A program made the position numbers and the translations under genes. This document shows positions 18,011 to 27,439 of a stretch of 64,000 nucleotides of DNA, piece by piece (position 1 is the first letter of the stretch; the number at the start of each line of letters is the position of its first letter). The notes under the pieces are model-generated. The model was not told the origin of the DNA, did not search any database, and worked only from the letters and a program-made list of their open reading frames with translations. Origin of the DNA: Paenibacillus herberti (GTDB lineage Bacteria > Bacillota > Bacilli > Paenibacillales > Paenibacillaceae). The DNA lies in the NCBI RefSeq assembly GCF_002233675.1, contig NZ_NMUQ01000003.1, forward strand, positions 88,354 to 152,353. The letters run 5' to 3'.

Positions 18011-20416
18011 ATGTTCACGATACAGGCGGGACAACTGGCTATTCATATTAACGACAAAGGGATCATCGATGGCTTAATCGGTTCCACCGACAGTCTTCGT
18101 TACGAATCTTCTGCTCATTCATCACCGCTGCTTCGTTTGGTCGCTGACGGCGAATTGCATGCACCGGTCCGAGCTACGGAAGAGTCATCAGGAAAAATAA
18201 GGCTCGGTTTCCAAGGCGGTACGGAAGTGGTCGTCGCGGCGGCAAGCCAGAGCAGCTATATGACGTTTGAGGTGCTTCAGATAGAAAATGGCCGTCCAGA
18301 CGCCGTTATTTGGGGACCCTATCTAACGACGATCGACAGCTCGATCGGGGAATCGGTCGGCGTCGTTCATGACGGACAATTCGCGATCGGCCTTCAGGTG
18401 CTTAATCCCAAGACGGTCGGCGGATGGCCGCTCGAAATCGCCAGGCATGAAGCGATGCCGAAATCGTACAGCCAGGGCGGTAAGCCGGATTCGAACAGTC
18501 CGGAAATGGGAGATAATAAATTTGAGCATCATGTCAGTACCGCCTGGCCGACTCTGAATGGAGGAAGCGGATTGCAGGCTTTTGCCCGCGACCGTTCAAA
18601 ACGGGCAACCCGCCCGGTATGGAATGTACGGGCTGCCGAGGTTACTCCGATCGGCGGCGAAGATGCTGAGATTGTCGGCACACGAATTGCCCTATTCGGC
18701 TGCCCGGTTGATCGGGTTCTCGATACGATCGAGGCAATTGAGCTTGGCGAGCATTTGCCGCATCCCATAATAGAAGGCGTGTGGGGAAAGAGATCCCCGG
18801 CTGCCAATCAATCTTATCTCATTACCGATTTTACAGAATCGACCATTTCGGAAGCGCTTAAATACGCCAAAATGGCCGGTGTGAATTATATTTATCATCC
18901 AGACCCATTTGTGCAGTGGGGCCATTTCAAGCTGAAGCCAAGCAACTTTCCAAGTGGCGACGAAGGTCTCAAGGCTTGCTCCGAGCTCGCGGCGAGCGAA
19001 GGCATTCATGTAGGCATTCATACACTGAGCAATTTCACCACGTTAAATGACCCCTATGTAACTCCGATTCCTGACGAGCGTCTGCAGCCAGTCGGAACGT
19101 CAACGCTCACAGGATCGATGAGCGCGGATGACACAGTCATCGGGATCGGTGAGCCATTGGCTTTCACAGCCGCGCTATTCCGCAGAACGGCCAAAATCGG
19201 CGATGAGCTGATCGAATATGAGGCTGTGTCCGAAGCTGCGCCTTGGACCTTGCTTGGTGTTAAGCGAGGAGTGAACGGAACGTCCGCGGCAGCTCATGAA
19301 GAGGGTTCCGCAATTGCCCGTCTGTGGGATCATCCCTATGATGTTGTATTTCCAGGGATTGAACTGCAGGATGAATACGCCGATCGCATCACCGATCTGA
19401 TGAACGGTGCGCAGCTCAAGCAAATCTCGTTTGACGGGTTGGAAGGAGTTTACGCAGCGGGACAGGATGATTACGGTGTTGTCCGTTTCGTGGAGAAGCA
19501 ATTCAGAAGCTGGCAGCAAGAAGTAATTAACGATGCGAGCTTTGTTGTACCAAACTATTTATGGCATGTATTCACTCGCTTCAATTGGGGCGAGCCATGG
19601 GGAGCGGAAACAAGGGAAGGGCAGATGGAATCGCGGCTCAGCAACCAGCGTTACTTTGCACGTAATTTTATCCCGCCGATGCTTGGTTGGTTCCTCATTC
19701 GTTCGGCTTCCGACCGCTTTGAAGCGACAGCGCTTGATGAGATCGAGTGGGTGTTGTCGAAGGCTTCCGGATTCGGAGCGGGATTCGCGCTTGTTAGTGA
19801 TTTTGTCGTGCTGAAGAGGAATGGGAATATCGATATTTTGCTGGAAGCAGTCCACCAATGGGAAGCGGCGCGTAGAGCCGGAGCGTTCACCGCCGAGCAG
19901 CGGGAGCGGATGTCCGATCCGAAGGGAGACTGGCATCTGGAGCCAGCGGGGCCAGGCGAATGGACCCTTTATCCTGTTCAGGTGACAAAGCCGTTCGTAT
20001 GCAGTCCATCGGAGCTGCAGCCTGGTCAGCCAGGTGGCTCGGACTGGGCGATGTTCAACAAATTTGAGCCGCAGCCGCTGCGGTTCACTATGCGCGTTCG
20101 GCCGGTCTACGGCAATGAGGATGCATCGGTAAAGAGACCGACTTTTTATACCGACGGCGCTTATATGACCTTTGATACGGAGATCAAGGCCAATCAATAT
20201 TTAACCTGTGACGGTGACCGAATCGGCCGGGTATATGATGCCAACTGGAACCTGCTGCATACCGTAGAAGCATCGGCAGACGCGCCAACCGTACGCCATG
20301 GCGGGCAAAGCCTTTCGTTCAGCTGCAAGTTCGAGGGTGATCCCAAGCCGGATGTTAACGTTAAAGTGTTCCTGCGTGGCATGCCGGAAACGGCAAGCGC
20401 AAATAGGTCCCGGTAA
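18011..20416 (+). CDS. Large cytoplasmic protein, possible carbohydrate-active enzyme
   Basis: An 801-residue protein without signal peptide, starting at ATG 18011 behind AGGAGG. The first 270 residues look like a beta-sandwich. Residues about 280-640 look like a barrel: strand-loop texts such as MAGVNYIYHPDPFVQWGHF, ASEGIHVGIHTLSNF and LKQISFDGLEGVYAAG, the last with an acidic pair (DGLE) at a barrel-strand end as in alpha-galactosidase-like hydrolases. I cannot name a family. It lies between YhhN and cydA with no sugar genes touching it. A role as a glycoside hydrolase or lyase is a guess from the layout. Confidence 0.6.
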   Translation: MFTIQAGQLAIHINDKGIIDGLIGSTDSLRYESSAHSSPLLRLVADGELHAPVRATEESSGKIRLGFQGGTEVVVAAASQSSYMTFEVLQIENGRPDAVIWGPYLTTIDSSIGESVGVVHDGQFAIGLQVLNPKTVGGWPLEIARHEAMPKSYSQGGKPDSNSPEMGDNKFEHHVSTAWPTLNGGSGLQAFARDRSKRATRPVWNVRAAEVTPIGGEDAEIVGTRIALFGCPVDRVLDTIEAIELGEHLPHPIIEGVWGKRSPAANQSYLITDFTESTISEALKYAKMAGVNYIYHPDPFVQWGHFKLKPSNFPSGDEGLKACSELAASEGIHVGIHTLSNFTTLNDPYVTPIPDERLQPVGTSTLTGSMSADDTVIGIGEPLAFTAALFRRTAKIGDELIEYEAVSEAAPWTLLGVKRGVNGTSAAAHEEGSAIARLWDHPYDVVFPGIELQDEYADRITDLMNGAQLKQISFDGLEGVYAAGQDDYGVVRFVEKQFRSWQQEVINDASFVVPNYLWHVFTRFNWGEPWGAETREGQMESRLSNQRYFARNFIPPMLGWFLIRSASDRFEATALDEIEWVLSKASGFGAGFALVSDFVVLKRNGNIDILLEAVHQWEAARRAGAFTAEQRERMSDPKGDWHLEPAGPGEWTLYPVQVTKPFVCSPSELQPGQPGGSDWAMFNKFEPQPLRFTMRVRPVYGNEDASVKRPTFYTDGAYMTFDTEIKANQYLTCDGDRIGRVYDANWNLLHTVEASADAPTVRHGGQSLSFSCKFEGDPKPDVNVKVFLRGMPETASANRSR

Positions 20417-20495
20417 TAGAAGAAGACGAGTAAACACATAAAATCGGATATCTTTACCAATCCTATCTGCATCAGACAGGAGGGAAGATTTTCCG

Positions 20496-21830
20496 ATGGA
20501 TCATGTTCAACTCGCTCGCTCCCTTTTTGGCTCTTCAATGGCCTTCCACATTATTTTCGCTACGCTGGGTGTAGGATTGCCCGTGATGATTATTGCTGCA
20601 GAGGTGCTATTCCACATCCGTAAGGATTCGGATTACGCAACGATGGCGATGCGCTGGACAAAAGGATTCGCCATCCTGCTTGGTGTGGCGATCCCATCCG
20701 GCACGATTGTCGGCGTCATGCTGGCGCTGTTATGGCCTGGTTTCATGGAAATTGTCGGCCAAGTGATTGCGCTGCCGTTCCAGATTGAGATTTGGGCATT
20801 TTTCCTGGAAGCTCTGTTCATGTCCATCTATGTGTATGCTGCCGACAGGCTGAAGCCCTGGATGCGCATTGTCAGTGTGATTTTTGTCTCGGTAGGGGCT
20901 ACGGCTTCGGCCGTACTCATTACGGATGCGCATGCTTGGATGAATACGCCGCGCGGCTTTACTTTCAAGGATGGCGTTATTTCCAGTGTCGACCCTTGGG
21001 CAGCCGTATTCAACCCTAGCTTTTACACGACGGCGATGCATGTGGCCCTCTCCGGGTTCATGACCGGAGCATTCGCGGTTGCTTCTATTGCAGCATGGAA
21101 GCTGCTGAAGCGGGGAATCGATCCACGGGAAGCGGCCTATCATCGCAAAGGGCTGATGCTCGCGCTCATCATCGGCGGTGTCATGTCGCTGGCAACGGCA
21201 TTCAACGGACATGGGACGGCTCAAATGCTGCAAACCTACGAGCCAGAGAAGCTGGCTGCAGCCGAAGGTCTGTTCGAGACTCAAGCCTATGCGCCTTTGT
21301 CCATTGGAGGAATCGTAGACGAGGAAAGGCAAGAGGTTCGCGGAGGGATCGAGATTCCTTGGGCGCTCAGCTTTTTGGCCGGTAATAGCTTTGACACGGT
21401 CGTGAAAGGACTGAACGAGTTCCCCAGAGAGAACTGGCCGCCGCTATTCGTGCATACGCTGTTTAATCTCATGGTCATACTCGGCTCGCTGCTGATTCTG
21501 ATGTCATTCGGCGCGCTGATCTATTGGTGGAGAAGTAAAAAGCCACTGCCCAAATGGATGCTGCGGACACTTATGCTCAGCGGCCCGATGTCGCTCATCG
21601 GCATTGAAACGGGCTGGATTTTCAGCTGCAGCGCCCGCCAGCCTTGGACGATATACCACATTCAGCGCACCAGCGATGCGGCGACTTCCGCAAGCAATCT
21701 CGGTACGCTGTTTGTGCTTTTTATTGGCCTCTATGTGTTGCTGATGTGCGTAACAATTCTGGTGATGTGGTCTTACTTTAAGCGCAATCCTGTCAGCCGC
21801 GACCTGGCCGCGATGAATCAGGGGGCCTGA
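20496..21830 (+). CDS. cydA: Cytochrome bd ubiquinol oxidase subunit I
   Basis: A 444-residue membrane protein matching the short, CIO/YthA-type subunit I. His18 (SSMAFHIIFATLGVG) and His182 (TTAMHVALSG) are the expected haem ligands, the conserved acid cluster is in FQIEIWAFFLEALFMS, and the quinol-end motif ARQPWTIY is present. The Q loop is short, unlike E. coli CydA. It transfers electrons from menaquinol to oxygen. It starts at ATG 20496 after AGGAGGGA and is followed 4 bases on by subunit II. No cydDC assembly genes are adjacent. Confidence 0.95.
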   Translation: MDHVQLARSLFGSSMAFHIIFATLGVGLPVMIIAAEVLFHIRKDSDYATMAMRWTKGFAILLGVAIPSGTIVGVMLALLWPGFMEIVGQVIALPFQIEIWAFFLEALFMSIYVYAADRLKPWMRIVSVIFVSVGATASAVLITDAHAWMNTPRGFTFKDGVISSVDPWAAVFNPSFYTTAMHVALSGFMTGAFAVASIAAWKLLKRGIDPREAAYHRKGLMLALIIGGVMSLATAFNGHGTAQMLQTYEPEKLAAAEGLFETQAYAPLSIGGIVDEERQEVRGGIEIPWALSFLAGNSFDTVVKGLNEFPRENWPPLFVHTLFNLMVILGSLLILMSFGALIYWWRSKKPLPKWMLRTLMLSGPMSLIGIETGWIFSCSARQPWTIYHIQRTSDAATSASNLGTLFVLFIGLYVLLMCVTILVMWSYFKRNPVSRDLAAMNQGA

Positions 21831-21834
21831 TGCG

Positions 21835-22857
21835 ATGAGCGACTCCAGCCTTGGCATCCTAATCATCTGGGTGTTTGTGTTTGTTTATTCCGTCCTAGGC
21901 TCGATCGACTTCGGCGCCGGTTTCTGGTCCATGGTATTCGCGGGGCAAAAGGGAATCAAGGCCGCCGACATCGCCAATCGCTATCTATCTCCAACCTGGA
22001 AAGTGACCAACGTTTTCCTCGTCCTGCTCGTCGTCGCTTTTGTCGGTTTTTTTCCTTTTGCGATGCCGATGCTCAGCTCATTGCTCGTCGTTCCGGTCAG
22101 TCTCGTGTTGCTGCTGCTCGCGCTGAGGAGCACGTTCATGGTGTATTCGCAAATGTCTTCCCGCTTCGTGCCGCAGCTGCGCATCGTATCGGGCATAACG
22201 GGGCTGCTCATTCCCGGCTTGCTTATCACCGTGCTGCCGGTTACGCTGGGCGGATTCGTCGAGCTGCGCGACGGGCATCTGTATGTACTCACTGCCGAGC
22301 TGCTGACAAGCCGCACCTTGTATGCTCATCTTGGCTTCGGAGTTGCCAGCGAGCTGTTCCTCTCTGCTGTGTTTCTCGCTGATTACGCTAGAGAGGCAGA
22401 GGATCGCGAGGCGTACAGAATCTACCGTATGATCGCGGTAACGATCGGTCCGCTCACGCTGCTGACGGGCATGCTGGCCGCCGTCGCCATGCATCCGGAA
22501 GCGCAGTGGATCGTGGAGCGGATGAAGGAAAACTGGATTTGGTTTGCACTGTCGGGTATTAGCTTCGTCGTCGGATTCAGTGCGCTGTGGTGGAAGGGGA
22601 AAGGCGGATGGACCGGAGTTCCGCGGGCAGCGGTCGTGCTGATCATCATTCAGTACGGCTTGGCTAGCTTTGGTTATGGAAGCGCCCATCTCCCGTATTT
22701 GATCTACCCCCATTTGACGGTGGAGCAGGGGTTCACGAACCATGCGATGTTCGTCTCACTGCTGATTGGCTACATCGTCAGCACGCTTGTTCTTGTGCCC
22801 GTGTTTATCTGGTTCTGGCTGCTTTTCCTCAAGGACAAGCGTTATTTGAAGCCTTGA
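21835..22857 (+). CDS. cydB: Cytochrome bd ubiquinol oxidase subunit II
   Basis: A 340-residue protein with about eight to nine membrane segments and the CydB opening (FVYSVLGSIDFGAGFWSMVF). The start is ATG 21835 behind AGGGGG inside the end of cydA; an ATG six bases earlier stops at once. It forms the heterodimer with subunit I and stabilises it. The unit is YthAB-like. A strong hairpin terminator follows at 22942. Confidence 0.93.
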   Translation: MSDSSLGILIIWVFVFVYSVLGSIDFGAGFWSMVFAGQKGIKAADIANRYLSPTWKVTNVFLVLLVVAFVGFFPFAMPMLSSLLVVPVSLVLLLLALRSTFMVYSQMSSRFVPQLRIVSGITGLLIPGLLITVLPVTLGGFVELRDGHLYVLTAELLTSRTLYAHLGFGVASELFLSAVFLADYAREAEDREAYRIYRMIAVTIGPLTLLTGMLAAVAMHPEAQWIVERMKENWIWFALSGISFVVGFSALWWKGKGGWTGVPRAAVVLIIIQYGLASFGYGSAHLPYLIYPHLTVEQGFTNHAMFVSLLIGYIVSTLVLVPVFIWFWLLFLKDKRYLKP

Positions 22858-22941
22858 ACGCTATTAATGGGATTTCAGGTAAATCATCATTTTTGACTCA
22901 AATAACGCTAAAGCAATGCAATAGAACGTTTACAAAAAGAT

Positions 22942-22978
22942 GGGAAGAAGCTGAGCTTGCTCAGTCTCTTCCCGTTTT
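22942..22978 (+). terminator. Terminator of cydAB
   Basis: GGGAAGAAGCTGAGC pairs with GCTCAGTCTCTTCCC around two bases, followed by GTTTT. The stem is a relative of the one at 14187. Confidence 0.88.
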
Positions 22979-23078
22979 GCTGTGCTGCAACATCGCAACG
23001 CTGAGCGGCGTTATGGAGGATACCAATTAAAATGAGGCTGCTTCAAACAAAAAGGCAGCAATCAAAAGGGGGATTGGT

Positions 23079-23922
23079 ATGTTTAGAAACACAGCAGCAG
23101 TCAAAGAGTCGGATTGCCGGAAAAATACGTTTCAGCCCGGCGCAACAGCGAGAGTTGAAACAAAATCAACCTTTTTCATGAGCCCAATTTCTCTCGGCCT
23201 TGTTGCAGCTCTCTTACTTTTGACGGCAGGCTGCGGCTCAAATCCTGTGGCAGGCCCAGCCCCTGCGAAGAAGGGCGCGCTTACCGAGGAACAGGTAAAA
23301 CAACAGGAGGACAAACGCCGCGCGGCTGCGGCCAAGCTTGACCCCGCTTATGTTGGGGCGTCCAATTCATTTGGGCTGGAACTTTACCGCATTATGGGGC
23401 AGAGGGATGATGCGGACAACCTCCTCCTGTCTCCCTGGAGCATCAGCGAAGCGCTTGGCATGGCCTGGCAAGGGAGCCGTGGAACAACTGCGGATGAGAT
23501 TGCGGGAGCAGCCGGCTGGAAAGGAATAAGCCAAGCCGAAGGCGCCAAGACTGCCGGGGGCTGGCGCTCCTTTCTGGAGCTGCCTTCGGACGGCGCTGAG
23601 CTTAACATTGCCAACTCGGTCTGGTTCCGAGAGGGACTGCAGCCTTTGCCATCCTATCGGAAGCTGTTAGAGGAGAACTATGACGGCGAGGTCAAACAAG
23701 TCGACTTTGCTGGAAACGGCAGGGATCCACGAAACGGTGCTTGAGGTTGACGAAAAAGGCACGGAGGCTGCAGCTGCAACGATGATAGCCGTGGAATCTT
23801 CCGGTGGGACAAAGTCTAACGAGTTCAAGGCGGATCGGCCTTTTTTCCTGGCCATCGAGGATTCCGTAAGCGGTGGCTGGCTGTTCCTCGGCAGCATCAG
23901 CAAGCCGGAGGCGCTGGACTAG
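23079..23922 (+). pseudogene. Serpin lipoprotein with internal deletion
   Basis: AAGGGGG precedes ATG 23079. A lipoprotein signal (LVAALLLLTAGCGSN) leads into a serpin N-terminus (SFGLELYRIM, NLLLSPWSISEALGMAWQGS). At about 23715 the frame shifts: the first frame stops at 23744, while IHETVLEVDEKGTEAAAATM, the reactive-centre hinge, and the C-terminal FKADRPFFLAIEDSVSGGWL continue in a second frame to 23922. Roughly 150-200 residues of the central fold are absent. It cannot inhibit a protease. A small terminator overlaps the stop. Confidence 0.88.
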
Positions 23923-23933
23923 CGCCTCTTTTT
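23908..23933 (+). terminator. Terminator overlapping the serpin stop codon
   Basis: GAGGCGCT pairs with AGCGCCTC around GGACT, followed by TTTTTC. The stop codon lies in the loop. Confidence 0.75.
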
Positions 23934-24054
23934 CTTGCGGAGTTATAGCGGCTGGAACAGTAGCTTTACCTCTTCGCTTGCGGAATTATTTCCGCTGTAT
24001 AACGATCAAGCTTCTGAAGCAGTGGGCAATCGCGAAGCGTAACTGCGGCAGCAG

Positions 24055-24876
24055 TCAGCTTTTAACCGCTCCAGCGGCAATATCCGAAATAAACTGTTTG
24101 CTGATGAACAGGAACAAGATGATTAGCGGCATAACAGCGAGCAGCGCCCCCGTAATGACCATGGAATAATCCGTGACGTAAATTCCATTAAGCGAAGATA
24201 AAGCTACCTGCAGCGTGAATTTGCTCTCGTCATTCAGAATAATAAGTGGCCAGAGATAATCATTCCATGCCCCGATGAAAGTTAATGCACCGAGGAAGGA
24301 TAGCGCAGGCCGCAATATCGGCAAAGCTATATTCCAATAGAGTCGGAAAAAGCTGCAGCCGTCGATCCGGCCTGCATCCAGCAGCTCATTAGGTACAGAT
24401 TCCTCCGCGTATTGGCGGATCCAGAAAATTCCGAAGGCATTGGCCATTCCCGGAATGATCAGCGCCTTGAACGTACCAACCCAGCCGAAGCCGGCCATGA
24501 TGACAAAGGATGGCACCAACGACAGCTGAGCGGGAGCCATCATCGTGGCCAGCAGGAGGACGAACAACCACTTTTTCCCGGGAAAGTTGAATTTGGCGAA
24601 CGTGAATCCGGCAAGTGAATCGAAGAACAGAATTAAGATGGTGCTGCAAGAAGCAACGAACAAGGTGTTCAAAAAAGCGCCGAAGAAATCGATATTGTCC
24701 ATTACTCGTGAAATATTGTCCATCAGATTGGTGCCGAACCAGAATTGAGGCGGGAAGCTGTAAATTTCGGAGGTCGTCCGTGTGGCCATGACCACCAGCC
24801 AGTAGAAAGGAAAAACGGATATAAGTAGTCCAATGATCAGCCCTGCATAGAGTAGAATCGACTTATGTTTAGCCAT
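24055..24876 (-). CDS. Carbohydrate ABC transporter permease, MalG/AraQ family
   Basis: About 274 residues with six membrane segments and an EAA-type loop (ELLDAGRIDGCSFFRLYWNI). ATG 24876 is chosen because AGAGGTGA lies 6 bases upstream; the longer frame adds only an Arg-rich run. The gene is intact, but its operon partners are not: the MalF-type gene and the binding-protein gene before it are both truncated around an IS605-type remnant, so the transporter is almost certainly dead. Confidence 0.88.
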   Translation of the reverse strand: MAKHKSILLYAGLIIGLLISVFPFYWLVVMATRTTSEIYSFPPQFWFGTNLMDNISRVMDNIDFFGAFLNTLFVASCSTILILFFDSLAGFTFAKFNFPGKKWLFVLLLATMMAPAQLSLVPSFVIMAGFGWVGTFKALIIPGMANAFGIFWIRQYAEESVPNELLDAGRIDGCSFFRLYWNIALPILRPALSFLGALTFIGAWNDYLWPLIILNDESKFTLQVALSSLNGIYVTDYSMVITGALLAVMPLIILFLFISKQFISDIAAGAVKS

Positions 24877-24890
24877 TCCGTTCACCTCTT

Positions 24891-25382
24891 TTATTGATCT
24901 TTTGCGCCGCCGCCTTGAACGACTCGCCAATTGATGATCGAGAACAGGGCAATCAGAACAAACATCCCCCAGCCGACAGCAGAGCCATAACCAAAGTAAT
25001 TATTCAAAAAAGCTTCCCGATACAAGTAGAGGACGATGGTCAATCCGCCTCCGCTAGGGCCTCCGTCGTTTCCAGCTAACACCTGCGGCTCGGTGAATAC
25101 TTGCATACCGCCAATGGTGGATGTAATGACAGTGAACAAAATGATAGGACGCAAAGCGGGAATCGTGATGCGGAAGAAGGATTGGACGCTGGATGCGCCG
25201 TCCATTTTGGCTGCTTCGTACAGGACAGTTGGGATGCTCTGCAAACCTGCCAAATAAATGATGGCGTTGTAGCCAGCCCAGCGCCAGACGATCATCAAGG
25301 ATACGGCAAGCTGCACGCCCCATGGTTTATTGAGCCATTCCACAGGCGACACGCCAATCAGGGAGAGCAAGTAATTCAACAC
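24891..25382 (-). pseudogene. MalF/UgpA-type permease, C-terminal half only
   Basis: The frame holds the last 163 residues of a first permease: VSLMIVWRWAGYNAIIYLAG, then the EAA loop (LYEAAKMDGASSVQSFFRIT), ending RVVQGGGAKDQ. The N-terminal 130 residues or so are missing. Upstream at 25383 the sequence changes abruptly to an IS605-type right end. It ends 14 bases before the second permease. Confidence 0.88.
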
Positions 25383-25697
25383 TCTTAGTGTCAGGATTCT
25401 CCCGTCCTCTATAGGCGGGGGATGAATGACATGCTTGTAGGATAAGCTCCTCTTCCTTTGACTGTTCGCCTATGTTGCTGCTCTGAATATTCGGAGCAGG
25501 GCACTCGTCAGCGAGCCCCGGACACGGCGGGCAAAGCATTCGTGAACGGATAACGGTTCGTAAGGCTCAGCGTCGAAACCAGCATGCTTGGGCATTTGCA
25601 CAGCTCTCTTTGGCAATGTGCCCGCACTGTGGACATTCTCGGCTTGTGTTGCGTGGATCAACGAGAACGACTGGCACGCCTGCAATCAAAGCTTGCC
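25383..25697 (-). mobile_element. IS605-family tnpB remnant with right end
   Basis: On the minus strand from 25697 the text LIAGVPVVLVDPRNTSRECP, then QCGHIAKESC, is the RuvC/zinc-finger end of a TnpB (OrfB) protein. A stop at 25568 and a frameshift break it; the C-terminal tail continues in another frame to 25470. Downstream lies a G/C hairpin (25401-25419) of the type found at IS200/IS605 right ends. The element's left part is missing, and it is fused directly to the truncated binding-protein gene at about 25690. It is not mobile by itself. Confidence 0.8.
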
Positions 25698-26234
25698 CGC
25701 TGCAAAATAATCCTCCCATGTCACCATCGCTGCATGAACCTCGTCGGGTTCACTCGGAAGTCCGGCTTGCTGGAACAGATCCGCTCTGTAAAACAAAGCG
25801 GTCGGTCCTGTGTCGATCGGCAGCGCGATCATCTTTCCGTCCGGTGCAACTCCAAGCTGCCATTTCCAGTCAAGAAAATCGGGCTCGATCTCTTTGGCGC
25901 CAAGCTCGTACAGATCATAAAATCGGTCGGAGTTCGGAAACATCTCCGCCACCCAGTCATTCATCGCAATGATATCCGGGCCTCCGGTGCCTGCGGCCAG
26001 CGTTGTTTTCAGCTTGGATTTAAAATCTCCACCGATCTTTTGGGCGTTGATACGGATGTTTGGAAATTGCTTTTGAACTGACTGAATCAGATTTTCATCT
26101 AGTGCCCGGTTCCAATACCATAAGGTAAGCGTTTTCATTTCATTGGGAGATTCATTGGAATCACCGCTGGAACATCCGCTGACTACGAGAACTACAAGCA
26201 TCAACAACGTGAGCCTAATCCTGAGCTTTACCAT
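25686..26234 (-). pseudogene. Sugar ABC solute-binding lipoprotein, N-terminal half
   Basis: A lipoprotein signal with lipobox (LVVLVVSGCSS) opens at ATG 26234 behind AGGAGG. The first lobe of a family 1 binding protein follows (KTTLAAGTGGPDIIAMNDWV, GPTALFYRADLFQQAGLP). The frame ends at residue 182, where these proteins usually run past 400, exactly where the tnpB remnant begins. It would have formed an operon with the two permeases on the same strand. Confidence 0.88.
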
Positions 26235-26352
26235 CGTTTCGGCCTCCTATAGGAAATAAGAATCGATAACCCAAAGGATGCTTTTTGAAACTTTTTTCCA
26301 CATAATGGAGTCATCAATGAAGGAGTCCAACAAAGGAGTAGGGGGAACTATT

Positions 26353-26784
26353 TTGTCCAATAAGTCAATGGGTGCAGCAGCAGTTATACTGGATTCGGAA
26401 GGACGCATTTTGTTGGTCAAACACAGCTATGGCAAGAACAATTGGGATCTTCCAGGTGGGAAATCGGAGGCGGATGAGTCCGCACAGGGCACCGCTAAGC
26501 GAGAGGTTTTGGAAGAAGTAGGACTGAGCGTTGAGATCGGGCAATTAACGGGCATTTATTATGACCCGAACTATGACATGCATCACTTTGTTTTTATTTC
26601 AACTAACGATGAGGATCAAAAACCTGAACCGAGCTCACCTGAGATTTTAGAATGTGGATATTACTGGATTGAGGATCTACCCAAACCGGTAAGCGACTTT
26701 ACGTATAAGCGTATTCAGGATGCATTAAATCCGGATAGGGATGGGCTGTTCCAAACGATAGGACCGAGGCAGTGGATGGAGTAG
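26353..26784 (+). CDS. NUDIX hydrolase
   Basis: The Nudix box is complete (GGKSEADESAQGTAKREVLE followed by EVGL), so it should hydrolyse a nucleoside diphosphate linked to another moiety. The start is taken as TTG 26353 because AAGGAGTAGGGGG lies just upstream and MGAAAVILDSEGRIL begins the domain soon after; ATG 26317 is the alternative. At 143 residues it has normal domain length. The substrate is unknown. A bidirectional hairpin separates it from the convergent next gene. Confidence 0.85.
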   Translation: MSNKSMGAAAVILDSEGRILLVKHSYGKNNWDLPGGKSEADESAQGTAKREVLEEVGLSVEIGQLTGIYYDPNYDMHHFVFISTNDEDQKPEPSSPEILECGYYWIEDLPKPVSDFTYKRIQDALNPDRDGLFQTIGPRQWME

Positions 26785-26804
26785 AAGCTAGCTAACGAGC
26801 AACA

Positions 26805-26847
26805 CGAACAGGCCGATGCCGGGAAATTCCCTGCATCGGCCTGTTCG
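26805..26847. terminator. Bidirectional hairpin between convergent genes
   Basis: A perfect 15-bp stem (26805-26819 with 26833-26847) lies between the ends of the NUDIX and AHSA1 genes. T runs are weak on both sides. Confidence 0.7.
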
Positions 26848-26877
26848 ATTCATCGGACTAGTTTCTCGCAGAAGCTA

Positions 26878-27387
26878 TTAGCTCCGGGCTGCCAAATACT
26901 CTTCCAGACGATCCCAGGTTTGACGAATGCCTTCCTCCATGCCCATATCAAGCACGGTTTGCAGCTCCTCAGGTGATCCGTAGCGGGAGCGGTTGAGCAC
27001 TTTTGTGGCGCCGTCCTGTTCTTTGAATGTCGTCATGATGAAGCTTGAAGGAAGCTCCTTATTGACCATGCCCTCGGCATCAGAGAAGTAGTCGGTGTAG
27101 GAGAAATACTCCTCTGGACGAACCTCCTCATAAACACCTTTGCCCCAGGATTCCATACCGAAGAAGTCTCCCAGGTTCTCATCAACGCACTTCATACAGT
27201 AATGCCAGAAGCCACCGGGCTGCAGGTCCAACGTACATTCCGTCACCGTCCAACCACGAGGGCCCCACCATTGCTTCAACTGCTCCGGTTCCGTGAAGGC
27301 TTTGAAAACGAGACTTTTTGGCGCTTGAAAAGTACGCTCCAATACTAACTCATTTCCTTCAACGCGCATTATCATGTTTGATGTCAT
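26878..27387 (-). CDS. SRPBCC/AHSA1-family protein
   Basis: 169 residues of the START-like AHSA1 fold: ELVLERTFQAPKSLVFKAFT, the WW motif EQLKQWWGPRGW, and the C-terminal helix EEGIRQTWDRLEEYLAA. GAGGAGG precedes ATG 27387. Family members bind hydrophobic ligands, and in Firmicutes they are often co-regulated by ArsR-type repressors; no such regulator is adjacent. A strong palindrome overlaps its promoter, so it is probably inducible. Confidence 0.85.
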   Translation of the reverse strand: MTSNMIMRVEGNELVLERTFQAPKSLVFKAFTEPEQLKQWWGPRGWTVTECTLDLQPGGFWHYCMKCVDENLGDFFGMESWGKGVYEEVRPEEYFSYTDYFSDAEGMVNKELPSSFIMTTFKEQDGATKVLNRSRYGSPEELQTVLDMGMEEGIRQTWDRLEEYLAARS

Positions 27388-27439
27388 CCTTATTTCCTCC
27401 TCAGGGTTGGTTGAGTTTCATGAACTGGTTTATGAAGAT

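Noticed and set aside
22923..22940. Possible CcpA (cre) site, TGTAAACGTTCTA on the minus strand.
   Set aside because: It matches only part of the consensus and lies after cydB with no suitable promoter.
25584..26081. Plus-strand frame containing CPHCGHSRLV, resembling a zinc finger.
   Set aside because: It is the antisense of the TnpB zinc-finger and the binding-protein gene; the minus-strand reading matches known families far better.
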